This document shows, one piece after another, positions 1 to 7,381 of a DNA stretch of 64,000 nucleotides. The number at the start of each line of letters is the position of its first letter. Position 1 is the stretch's first letter. The notes below the pieces were generated by a model. The model was given only the letters and a program-made list of their open reading frames with translations. It had not been told where the DNA came from and searched no databases. This DNA is from Minicystis rosea (GTDB taxonomy: Bacteria; Myxococcota_A; Polyangia; Polyangiales; Polyangiaceae), in the NCBI GenBank assembly GCA_001931535.1, contig CP016211.1, forward strand, positions 10,090,377-10,154,376, written 5' to 3'. Made by a program: the position numbers and the translations under genes.

Positions 1-327
1 GTCGAGGTGCACGCGCGCGCGGCCGCGCACGAGGATGTTGAAGCGCCCGCTCGGCAGCTCGGCGTGATCGACGATCACGCCGACACCGGCGAGGCGCGCG
101 ATCTCGGGGTGACCGTGGGCGTCGCGGTGATCGGGATCGGTGACGAGCACGACCGCGAGGACGCGGGATCCATCGAGCGCTTCACGCACCATGGCGCGAT
201 AGCGAGGCTCGAAGATGTGCAGCGGGAGGAGCGCCCCGGGGAAGAGCACCGTGGGCAGCGGAAAGAGCGGGAGGGCCGAGAGGGCCGGGGTGATGTCGCG
301 CAGCCCGCCGGACGCAGGATTTTCCAC
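1..327 (-). CDS. LON substrate-binding domain protein (partial, C-terminus outside window)
   Basis: The reverse strand encodes the start of a Lon N-terminal (LON) domain protein. A Pro-rich strand LPLFPLPTVLFPG is followed by LHIFEPRY at residues 36-43, the signature of this domain, and then by DPDHRDAHGHPEIARLAGVG. In Lon protease the domain recognises substrates; stand-alone LON proteins of about 200 residues are common and their role is unclear. The gene runs off the left edge after 109 codons, so I cannot tell whether an ATPase/protease part follows. The start is a GTG at 327; an in-frame TAG lies 9 nt upstream, so no earlier start is possible. It follows the SDR gene on the same strand with a 35 bp gap. 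Confidence 0.8.
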   Translation of the reverse strand, partial: MENPASGGLRDITPALSALPLFPLPTVLFPGALLPLHIFEPRYRAMVREALDGSRVLAVVLVTDPDHRDAHGHPEIARLAGVGVIVDHAELPSGRFNILVRGRARVHLD

Positions 328-362
328 GCGGAGAGCCTAGCACGAGGGCGCGCGGGCCGCGG

Positions 363-1049
363 TCAGCCGAACATCTCGACGGCCGAGCCGGTCATCGCGT
401 CGGGCGCGTCCAGGGCGGCGTGCACGATCATGCCGGCGACGTCGTCCGCGCTCATCTGCGGCGCGAAGCCGCTGCCCACGAGCATGTCGGTGTCGACCGA
501 GCCGGGCAGGATGGCGATCGATTGCAGGCCCGTGCCGCGCAGCTCTTCCGCGAGGCTCTTGGCGAAGCCGACGACGCCCCACTTCGAGGCCGCATACGAG
601 GCCGCGCCGGGCGATCCCAGCGTCGCGGAGATGCTGGCCACGTGGACGAAGCGGCCGCGGCGCGCCGCGAGCATGGAGGGAAGGAACGCGCGCGAGACGA
701 GGAACGGGCCGCGGAGATTGACGGCGACGACGCGATCCCAATCCTCCGGATCGGTCTCGTGCACGCGCGCGCCGCGACGCACGATGCCGGCGTTGTTCAC
801 GACCACGCGCGGCACACCGAGCGTCTCGAGCACGTCGCGCGCGGCCCGATCCACCGAAGACGCGACGGCCACGTCGCACGCGAAGGCGCGCGCCGCGACG
901 CCGAGCGCGCCCACGTCGGCGGTGGTCTGGGCGAGCCGCTCGCCCGGGCTCCCGAGCAGCGCGACGGCGACGCCGCGACGCGCGAAGGCGAGCGCGGACG
1001 CGCGCCCGATGCCGCGGCTCGCGCCGGTGACGACGGCGAGATCGCTCAC
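363..1049 (-). CDS. SDR-family NAD(P)-dependent oxidoreductase
   Basis: A 228-residue classical short-chain dehydrogenase/reductase. The Rossmann cofactor motif TGASRGIG is at residues 8-15, NNAG sits mid-protein, and the catalytic Ser region (HVASISATLGS) precedes YAASK, the active-site Tyr and Lys. A conserved PGSVDTDM follows. The substrate is not evident. The GTG start at 1049 overlaps the stop of the GTP cyclohydrolase gene (GTGA), so the two are probably translationally coupled. That neighbour would fit a pteridine-reductase-like role, but no pteridine-reductase-specific motif was recognised, so this is only an inference from position. Confidence 0.85.
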   Translation of the reverse strand: MSDLAVVTGASRGIGRASALAFARRGVAVALLGSPGERLAQTTADVGALGVAARAFACDVAVASSVDRAARDVLETLGVPRVVVNNAGIVRRGARVHETDPEDWDRVVAVNLRGPFLVSRAFLPSMLAARRGRFVHVASISATLGSPGAASYAASKWGVVGFAKSLAEELRGTGLQSIAILPGSVDTDMLVGSGFAPQMSADDVAGMIVHAALDAPDAMTGSAVEMFG

Positions 1050-1618
1050 GGCCCGCCTCGCAGCGCGGTGAAGGCGAGATCGCGATCGCCCGACGGCGAC
1101 GCGAACGAGCCGCCGACGGCGAGCGTCTCCACCACCGCCGAGGTCTTGCGTTCGCCGCGCGCGATCAAGCACGAGTGCGTGAGGGAGAGCTTGCAGAGCG
1201 CGCCGCGCGCGCCGAGCTCGCGCACCAGGATGGCGACCACGTCGGCGCCGATGCGCTCCTGCAGCGTGAGGCGGCGGCTGACCGCGTCGAGGACGTGCGC
1301 GAGGGTGCCGATGCCGGCCACGCGATCGCCCGGCAGGTACGCGATGAGGCCCGTGCCGTGCGCGGGCAGGAGGTGATGCGGGCACATGGTGGTGACCGCG
1401 AGATCGCGCACCACGACGAGGCCGGCGCCGTCGCTGTCGATGGGGATCGATCCTTCGCGGAGGATGGCCGCGGGATCGATGGCCTCGCCTTCGAGGAGAT
1501 CGTCCGCCCACGCGTCCGCGACGCGCTCGCCCGTGCCTTCGAGATCGCCCTCGGGCTCGTGCCCGAGCGCGCGCAGGAAGTCCTCGATTGCCTGCGCCGC
1601 TGCCTTTCGATCCACCAT
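1046..1618 (-). CDS. folE: GTP cyclohydrolase I
   Basis: A 190-residue FolE, converting GTP to 7,8-dihydroneopterin triphosphate, the first step of tetrahydrofolate and pterin synthesis in the cytoplasm. The zinc site of type I enzymes is complete: Cys79 and His82 in CPHHLLP, and Cys150 in LTHSCL. The GTP-binding core is also present (LDAVSRRLTLQERI, then RGERK for the usual RGV.K segment). Length is typical. ATG start at 1618. The gene lies 83 bp after a MerR gene and overlaps the following SDR gene by 4 nt, so folE and SDR are probably one transcript. Confidence 0.93.
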   Translation of the reverse strand: MVDRKAAAQAIEDFLRALGHEPEGDLEGTGERVADAWADDLLEGEAIDPAAILREGSIPIDSDGAGLVVVRDLAVTTMCPHHLLPAHGTGLIAYLPGDRVAGIGTLAHVLDAVSRRLTLQERIGADVVAILVRELGARGALCKLSLTHSCLIARGERKTSAVVETLAVGGSFASPSGDRDLAFTALRGGP

Positions 1619-1701
1619 CGCGCGCAGAGCTTAGCCCAAGACTCCACCTGGGTAGGGCACCGCGAGCGGGCGCCGCAAGAAGCCCGCGATGGGCCGCTCG
1701 C

Positions 1702-2247
1702 TCAGCCCTCGCTCCCGTTCGTGCGGCCGCCCTGCGTCGACCAGAGCACGCGCATGCTGCGCGGCAGGGACGCGCGCGAGCTGACCACCGGGCACGTCTC
1801 GCAGATGGCCGGCGTGTGGACCTGGTTGCAGTCGAGGCAGGCCGACATGATGTCGGTGGTCTGCGACAGGTCTTCCTGCAAGCGCTGGAGCACGGAGAGC
1901 TTCTCGCGGAGCTCGCCGATCCGGCGCGTCAGGATCTCGGTCGCTTGCCGGGCCGCGGACCCGCCCGTGGTGCAGCGCTGTTTGATCTCGAGGATCTGTT
2001 TGATCTCGTCGAGCGACAGCCCCGCCGCGCGCATGTCGGTGACGAGCATCAGCCGGTCGAGCTCGCGTCGATCGAAGAGGCGATGCCCGCCGTCGGTGCG
2101 GCGGACGGGGCGAAGGATGCCCTCTTCCTCGTAGAAACGAACGGTGCGCAACGTGTTGTGGGAGCGGCGCGCCATCTCGCCGGTCGTCAAAAGTGCGCCG
2201 TCGTCCGCAGGCTCGGGGCGGTCGCCGCTGTCGTGTGGCTCGCTCAC
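1702..2247 (-). CDS. MerR-family transcriptional regulator with Cys-rich tail
   Basis: A 181-residue regulator. An N-terminal MerR winged helix starts near residue 20 (LLTTGEMARRSHNTLRTVRF, YEEEGILRP, DGGHRLFDRREL), followed by a long dimerisation helix. The C-terminus carries CLDCNQVHTPAICETC at about residues 137-152, two Cys-x2-Cys pairs that could bind a metal or act as a redox switch. Family members act as dimers that untwist promoters with long spacers. The start is a GTG at 2247 without a clear Shine-Dalgarno; a possible promoter lies close upstream. It may control the divergent secreted-protein gene or the folE-SDR genes behind it; the ligand is unknown. Confidence 0.88.
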   Translation of the reverse strand: MSEPHDSGDRPEPADDGALLTTGEMARRSHNTLRTVRFYEEEGILRPVRRTDGGHRLFDRRELDRLMLVTDMRAAGLSLDEIKQILEIKQRCTTGGSAARQATEILTRRIGELREKLSVLQRLQEDLSQTTDIMSACLDCNQVHTPAICETCPVVSSRASLPRSMRVLWSTQGGRTNGSEG

Positions 2248-2262
2248 GGTATTGCAGAAGAG

Positions 2263-2290
2263 CGTAGAAACCGCGAGAGCACCGTGTCAA
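2263..2290 (-). promoter_or_regulatory. Candidate sigma-70-type promoter of the merR gene
   Basis: On the reverse strand a perfect TTGACA (2290-2285) is followed after 16 nt by TCTACG (2268-2263), which matches the -10 consensus at 3 of 6 positions. Transcription would begin only about 9 nt before the GTG at 2247, giving a very short leader and explaining the missing ribosome-binding site. The 311 bp between merR and the divergent gene at 2559 holds no other recognisable gene. Confidence 0.3.
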
Positions 2291-2558
2291 GCGCCCCCGC
2301 CCGCGCAGCGTGCGCTCGCGCTCGCAGGCCGAGCGGATTTTCGAGCGCACGGCCACCGCGACTGCCGTGCCGGAACATTCGCACACGTGTTTGCGCGAAA
2401 ACGCTGCGCGTACGGACCTGACGGACGCGAGGATCGGGCAGTGGCTGCTTGGATTCACACCCCATGAACGGTGGTTCTCACCGGTCGGGCACGAAGCCGC
2501 ATATTCTCGGCGCGTGGGTTCGGCACGCTCGGGCACGGGGCTTGCGAAACGGCGCGGC

Positions 2559-4424
2559 ATGCTTCGGCGAAGCTTGACGCTCGCGACGATCGCGGGCGCG
2601 CTCGCGACCTGGCCCGGCCGCGTGGATGCGGCGGGCGCGTGGATCGCATCGAACGCGACTTTTGCTCCGATCGAGCAACGGGTCGCGATCGCGGCCAACC
2701 CCGGCCGCACCACCGTCTGGACCAGCCTGCGCTTCGCCGCGGGCGGCGGGAAGCTCGGGATCATCGTGCCCGCGCCCGTGGGCGCGTCGCTCGACATCAG
2801 CTCCGACGCGTGGTTCGAGGCGCTGGAGGTCGCGACGGCGCCGCGCCTCTTCCCGCCCGCCAGCGCGGACCCGTTCTGCCCGGGCAAGTCCGGATCGCCC
2901 GACATCTTCCAGCTCGATGGACAGGTCGCGCACGTCGCGAGCCCCGCGCCGCAGGACGTGGCCGTGCTCGACGACGCCGACAAGGTGGTCACGTGGGCCG
3001 CGCAGGCGGGCCTCTCCGTGCCGCCTGCGGTGCTCGATGCCATCGGAGGCGCGGGCAACATGCGCTTCGTCGGCCTGCGCTTCGATCTGCCGTCCGGCGC
3101 GGGCGTCACGCCGACGCTGCGCGTGGTGATGCCCGGCGCGACGGCGCGCCTGCCGCTCGCGCTCACGCCGGCGGGCGCGGAGGATCTGCGGGTCACCGCG
3201 TGGACCTTCGGGCCGAGCCGCGCCGATCTCATCGGCGCGACCGAGGTCTCCGTGGCCCCATCGGTGATCGAGTGGAACGCCAAGGCAGGCGCGAGCGACT
3301 ACGACGATCGCCGGACGACCGCGCTCGCCTCCGATCCCACGCGCTTCCTCGTCGAGGCCGCGAGCCACACGGCGATCGCGGATACGCTCTCGATCGCCAA
3401 CGGCAACGCGACCATCGACAGCGTGGTGAGCACGTTCTTCGAGCGCGCCGCGGCCTATGGTGACGGCAACTTCGACGCGACCGCGTGCCTCAAGATCACC
3501 GAGCCCGCGCTCACGTCGAGCCTGCCGGTGGGCACGAGCTGCCCGCAGGCGTCGCTCGGCACCATCGCGCCCGCGCCCGCTTGCACCGAGTCGACGGCGC
3601 CGAACGAGACGAGCCCGGCCACGCTCCGCTGCGGTCCCGGCGCCGACGATCTCGCCATCGCGCTCTCTGGGCTCACGCCCCAGAGCGCCTGGATTTCTCG
3701 GCAAATCCTGGTGATTCCAGCCAGCGGCCTGGGCCTCGACTGGCCCATCAGCTTCAGCGCGGGTGCACTGGAGAGCGCGCTGATCACGTGCGGCAGCGTC
3801 AGCTACGACGACTGCTACACGGACGGCGGCGTGCCCGACGGCGGCTCGCCGGTGAGCTCGAGCTCGTCCTCGAGCTCGAGCCATGCATCGAGCGGCGGCA
3901 CGGTCATTCACGACTACGGCTCCGATCCCGTGGTCGTCGGCGAGACCACGATCAGTTGGTGGGACGCCATCGACACCGGCCTCGACAGCGCATGCAGCTG
4001 CACCGGGCCGGACGCGTACGCGTCCTCCGGTGACTACAGCTCGAGCGGCGATACGTGCAGCTCCGATACGTCGTCCTCCGATGGCAGCGGATGCAGCGGC
4101 GGTGATGGTGTCGACACCGAGAGCTGCTCGGGCGACAGCGGCGACACCGAGAGCTGCTCGGGCGATGGTGTCGACAGCGAGAGCTGCTCCAGCGGCGGCG
4201 CCGGCGACTCGTGCTCGGGCGGCGGCGGCGACTCGTGCTCGGGCGGTGATCTCAGCGGATGCGATGGTGACGTCTTCAAGTGCACGACGGCCCGCTCGCA
4301 CCGCCCGCGCGGCCCGCGCTTCTCGATCCTGCTCGTGTGCGCGCTGACCGTCCTCGTGCCCCTGCGCCGCCGCGGGCGCAAAACGCGCAAGGCGGCGGGC
4401 CGTCTCGATCTCAAGACGCGCTGA
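2559..4424 (+). CDS. Secreted DUF2330-type protein with Ser/Cys-rich stalk and C-terminal membrane anchor
   Basis: A 621-residue exported protein. A signal peptide (MLRRSLTLATIAGALATWPG) is followed by mature sequence AGAWIASNATFAPIEQRVAIA, typical of DUF2330 proteins, which have no known function. The DUF2330-like globular part covers roughly the first 400 residues. After it come a pure Ser run near 3852-3900 and a low-complexity stalk built of TESCSGD / DSCSGGGG repeats at about 4030-4260. The C-terminus is FSILLVCALTVLVPLRRRG: one hydrophobic helix and an Arg cluster, resembling the MYXO-CTERM/GlyGly-CTERM surface-sorting arrangement. The start was chosen at the signal peptide; in-frame sequence upstream is open but does not look like protein. 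Confidence 0.75.
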   Translation: MLRRSLTLATIAGALATWPGRVDAAGAWIASNATFAPIEQRVAIAANPGRTTVWTSLRFAAGGGKLGIIVPAPVGASLDISSDAWFEALEVATAPRLFPPASADPFCPGKSGSPDIFQLDGQVAHVASPAPQDVAVLDDADKVVTWAAQAGLSVPPAVLDAIGGAGNMRFVGLRFDLPSGAGVTPTLRVVMPGATARLPLALTPAGAEDLRVTAWTFGPSRADLIGATEVSVAPSVIEWNAKAGASDYDDRRTTALASDPTRFLVEAASHTAIADTLSIANGNATIDSVVSTFFERAAAYGDGNFDATACLKITEPALTSSLPVGTSCPQASLGTIAPAPACTESTAPNETSPATLRCGPGADDLAIALSGLTPQSAWISRQILVIPASGLGLDWPISFSAGALESALITCGSVSYDDCYTDGGVPDGGSPVSSSSSSSSSHASSGGTVIHDYGSDPVVVGETTISWWDAIDTGLDSACSCTGPDAYASSGDYSSSGDTCSSDTSSSDGSGCSGGDGVDTESCSGDSGDTESCSGDGVDSESCSSGGAGDSCSGGGGDSCSGGDLSGCDGDVFKCTTARSHRPRGPRFSILLVCALTVLVPLRRRGRKTRKAAGRLDLKTR

Positions 4425-4471
4425 CGCTCCGATACACGCGGTTCGCTACGAGCTCTCGCGGCACCACGATG

Positions 4472-4498
4472 ACGACCTCGCTCGTTCGGCGAGGTCGT
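4472..4498 (+). promoter_or_regulatory. 9-bp-stem hairpin overlapping the moeA ribosome-binding site
   Basis: ACGACCTCG (4472-4480) and CGAGGTCGT (4490-4498) form a perfect 9 bp inverted repeat around a 9 nt loop. The downstream arm contains the GAGG that would be the Shine-Dalgarno of moeA. It could terminate the upstream gene (stop at 4424), but no T-run follows, or it could mask moeA translation. Function is inferred only. Confidence 0.35.
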
Positions 4499-4499
4499 G

Positions 4500-5765
4500 A
4501 TGCAAGATGGTAGGCTCCCCGCCATGAGAGATGTCCGCATGCGCGGCTTCCGTGAGCGCACGAGCGTGCCCGTCGCGCTCGCCATGCTTTCGGAACGCGT
4601 CGGCCCGCTCGCTGCAGAAGCGGTGCCCCTCGCCGATGCTGCCGGCCGCGTCGCTGCCGAGGACGTGAGCGCGCGTGCGAACGTTCCGCACTTCGCGCGT
4701 GCCGCGATGGATGGCTTCGCGCTCGTGGCCGCGTCGATCACCGGAGCATCGGCCTCTCTGCCGATCGAGATTCCCATCCTCGGCGACGCCCTCCCCGGCC
4801 GCCCGTTTGCGGGCGCGATCCAGCCTGGCCAAGCCGTGCGCATCACCACCGGCGCTCCCGTTCCAGCCGGCGCCGACGCCGTCCTCATGGCCGAGCACGC
4901 CGACGAGATCGATCGCGACGGCGCGCGTGTCCTCCGCGCGCGCGAGCCCATCGCCTCGGGCAAGCACGTCGGTGCCATCGGTGAGGACGTGCGCGCCGGC
5001 GCGATCGTCGTCACCCGCGGACGCCGCCTCCGCCCGCAGGATCTCGGTGTCCTCGCGAGCGTCGGCGTCCCTTCGATCCAGGCCGTGCGCCGCCCGCGCG
5101 TGTGCATCGTCATCACCGGCGACGAGCTGCTCCCGCCCGGCAGCATGCCGGAGGGCCCGTTCATCGTCGACGCCAACAGCCTCATGCTCGAAGCCCTCGC
5201 GAACCGCGACGGCGCGGCTTCCGTGAGCATCGTGCGCGTGCGCGATCGGCGCGAGCTCGTACGCGCTGCCATCGCCGAGGCGCCGGAGGAGGTGGTGCTC
5301 GTCTCCGGCGGATCCTCCGTGGGCCCCGAGGATCATGCGCCTCTCGTGCTCGCCGAGATCGGCGAGGTCACGGTGCACGGCGTGGCCATGCGGCCCTCGA
5401 GCCCGGCCGGGTTCGGCTTCTTCGGCGAAGGGCGAAAGCAGATGGCCTTTCTCCTCCCCGGCAATCCCGTCTCCTGCCTCTGCGCCTACGAGTTCTTCGC
5501 CGGGCCTTCGATTCGCGTGCTCGGCGGCCTCCCGCGCGCGTGGCCGCACCCGCGCGTGCGCTGCCGCGTGAAGACCAAGATCGCCTCCGAGCGCGGTCGC
5601 ACCGACTACGTCCGCGTCAAGGTCGAGGGCGACGAGGTCACGCCCATCATGCTGAGCGGCGCATCCATCCTCTCCTCGACGACGCGCGCCGACGGTGTCG
5701 TCATCGTCGGCGAAGGCGACGCCGGTCACGACGAAGGCGAGATCGTCGAGGTCCTTCTCTACTGA
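4500..5765 (+). CDS. moeA: Molybdopterin molybdenumtransferase MoeA
   Basis: A 421-residue MoeA, which inserts molybdate into adenylylated molybdopterin in the cytoplasm. Family hallmarks in order: PLADAAGRVAAEDVSA, the MDGFA motif (usually MDGYA), TTGAPVPAGADAV, then the MoCF/MogA-like domain with ITGDEL, VSGGSSVGPEDH and LPGNPVSC, and the small C-terminal beta domain. Length is typical. ATG 4500 has GAGG 5 nt upstream; GTG 4497 and ATG 4524 are alternatives. It is followed 57 bp later by mobA, so the two form a cofactor-maturation unit. Confidence 0.93.
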   Translation: MQDGRLPAMRDVRMRGFRERTSVPVALAMLSERVGPLAAEAVPLADAAGRVAAEDVSARANVPHFARAAMDGFALVAASITGASASLPIEIPILGDALPGRPFAGAIQPGQAVRITTGAPVPAGADAVLMAEHADEIDRDGARVLRAREPIASGKHVGAIGEDVRAGAIVVTRGRRLRPQDLGVLASVGVPSIQAVRRPRVCIVITGDELLPPGSMPEGPFIVDANSLMLEALANRDGAASVSIVRVRDRRELVRAAIAEAPEEVVLVSGGSSVGPEDHAPLVLAEIGEVTVHGVAMRPSSPAGFGFFGEGRKQMAFLLPGNPVSCLCAYEFFAGPSIRVLGGLPRAWPHPRVRCRVKTKIASERGRTDYVRVKVEGDEVTPIMLSGASILSSTTRADGVVIVGEGDAGHDEGEIVEVLLY

Positions 5766-5822
5766 GCCCCGCGCGATGCGACGCTCTTCACTCCATCACG
5801 TCGACGCGTCGAGAGTCCTGGC

Positions 5823-6452
5823 ATGAGCGCGACTGCAAACCTCGGCGGCGTCATCCTCTGCGGCGGGAAGAGCTCGCGCATGGGCACGCCCAAAGCCTGG
5901 CTCGATTTCGACGGAGAGCCTCTGCTCGCGCGCACGGTCCGCGTGGTGTCCGAGGTCGCCGCGCCTGTCGTGGTCGTGGCCGCGCTCGGACAGGCGCTGC
6001 CACCGTTGCCGAACGACGTCACCATCGTGCGTGATGCCGTGGAAGGTCGCGGTCCCTTGCAAGGCATCGCAGCCGGCTTGGAGGCGCTGGCCGAGCGCGC
6101 ACACGCAGCCTTCGTCTCGTCGACGGACGCGCCCTTCCTTCATCCCGCCATGATTCGCCGGCTCGCGGCCCTGCACGGCGACGCGCACGACATCGTGGTG
6201 CCGCAGGCGCAGGGCCACTTTCACCCGCTGTGCGCCGTCTATGGATTGCAGGCGCGCGCGGAGATCGCTTCCTTGCTCGCGGCGGATCGCCTTCGCCTCT
6301 CCCTCCTGTTCGAGCGCATGCGCACCCTCGTGGCCGACGAGGTGCTGCTGCTCGCGGACGAGGCGCTTCGAGCAGCCGATCCGACGCTGCGGTCGCTCTG
6401 CAACGTCAACACACCCGAGGAGTACGCGGCGGCGTTGGCCGATCGTCGCTGA
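5823..6452 (+). CDS. mobA: Molybdenum cofactor guanylyltransferase
   Basis: A 209-residue MobA-type nucleotidyltransferase, attaching GMP to Mo-molybdopterin to give the MGD cofactor used by DMSO-reductase-family enzymes. The N-terminus has the diagnostic GGVILCGGKSSRMG followed by the catalytic-region Lys in TPKAWLDFDG. A metal-binding Asp is in SSTDAPFL, and NVNTPEEY closes the domain, as usual for MobA. Placement directly after moeA supports the call over generic sugar-phosphate nucleotidyltransferases. Confidence 0.9.
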   Translation: MSATANLGGVILCGGKSSRMGTPKAWLDFDGEPLLARTVRVVSEVAAPVVVVAALGQALPPLPNDVTIVRDAVEGRGPLQGIAAGLEALAERAHAAFVSSTDAPFLHPAMIRRLAALHGDAHDIVVPQAQGHFHPLCAVYGLQARAEIASLLAADRLRLSLLFERMRTLVADEVLLLADEALRAADPTLRSLCNVNTPEEYAAALADRR

Positions 6453-6490
6453 GCCTCTCCGGCGCGACGATCGGCGCTACCATCGCTCAC

Positions 6491-7375
6491 GTGATCATCG
6501 ACTGCCACGCTCACTTCGATCCTCGCATCCTCCCGGCCGAGCGCATCATCGCCAAGATGGATGCGGCCCGGGTCGATCGCATCGCCATCATCCCCGCGAT
6601 GAACGATCCTTTGCCGAGCACGCCCGAAGCCTTGCTCACGGTGATGCGGCGTCTCTCGGGATCTTCGGCCGGCCGCTTGCTCGTCGAGGCTACGCATCGC
6701 GCGTTGCTCACGCCGGAAGGCGATCTCAAGCTCTCCGGCCAAATCGTCCCCATCTACAGCCGGCCGGACAACGAGGCTGTCGCGAAGCTCGTGGCGGCGC
6801 ATCCGGATCGGTTCTTCGGATGGATCTTCCTCAATCCGCGCAACAACCCACGCGTCCTCGACGAGCTGGAGCGATGGCGCAGCGTGCCGGGGATGATCGG
6901 CGTGAAGCTCCACCCGCATTGGCACGATTACCGGACCGACATCCTCGATCCCCTTTTGCGCCGCGCCGAGGAGCTGCGGTTGCCGGTGCTCATCCACCTC
7001 GGCTTCCGCAAACGGGGTGACTTCCGCTCGATTTGCGAGCGCTTTCCCAAGCTCACCGTCATCAGCGCCCACGCCGGCTTTCCCTTTTACAAAGACCTCT
7101 GGGCCTACAAGGGCGCGTATCCGAACCTCCATGTCGACCTCTCGAGCCCCTACATCGACGAAGCCTTGGCACGCGCCGCCGTGGCCTCGATGGGCCCGGA
7201 ACGATGCCTGTATGGGACGGACGCGCCCTATGGATTCCACGAGGCGGACGAGAGCTACGATTACGGCGAGATCCGCGGCTGGGTGGAGCGAATGCCCGTC
7301 AGCTCGGCCGCGCTTGAAGGGATGATGGGAGGGACGTTTCGAGAGCTCTTGAGAAAGAGCGGGGTGGATCTTTGA
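6491..7375 (+). CDS. Amidohydrolase (TIM-barrel, amidohydrolase 2 type)
   Basis: A 294-residue metal-dependent hydrolase/decarboxylase of the amidohydrolase-2 group. Metal ligands are visible: the HxH in DCHAHFDP at the N-terminus, KLHPHW, IHLGF, SAHAGF, and the final Asp in YGTDAPYG. The substrate is unknown. The GTG start at 6491 puts the HxH strand at the very N-terminus, as usual. It follows mobA by 38 bp on the same strand and ends 6 bp before the convergent U32 gene. It may be cotranscribed with the molybdenum genes, but nothing ties its chemistry to them. Confidence 0.85.
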   Translation: MIIDCHAHFDPRILPAERIIAKMDAARVDRIAIIPAMNDPLPSTPEALLTVMRRLSGSSAGRLLVEATHRALLTPEGDLKLSGQIVPIYSRPDNEAVAKLVAAHPDRFFGWIFLNPRNNPRVLDELERWRSVPGMIGVKLHPHWHDYRTDILDPLLRRAEELRLPVLIHLGFRKRGDFRSICERFPKLTVISAHAGFPFYKDLWAYKGAYPNLHVDLSSPYIDEALARAAVASMGPERCLYGTDAPYGFHEADESYDYGEIRGWVERMPVSSAALEGMMGGTFRELLRKSGVDL

Positions 7376-7381
7376 GCCCAC

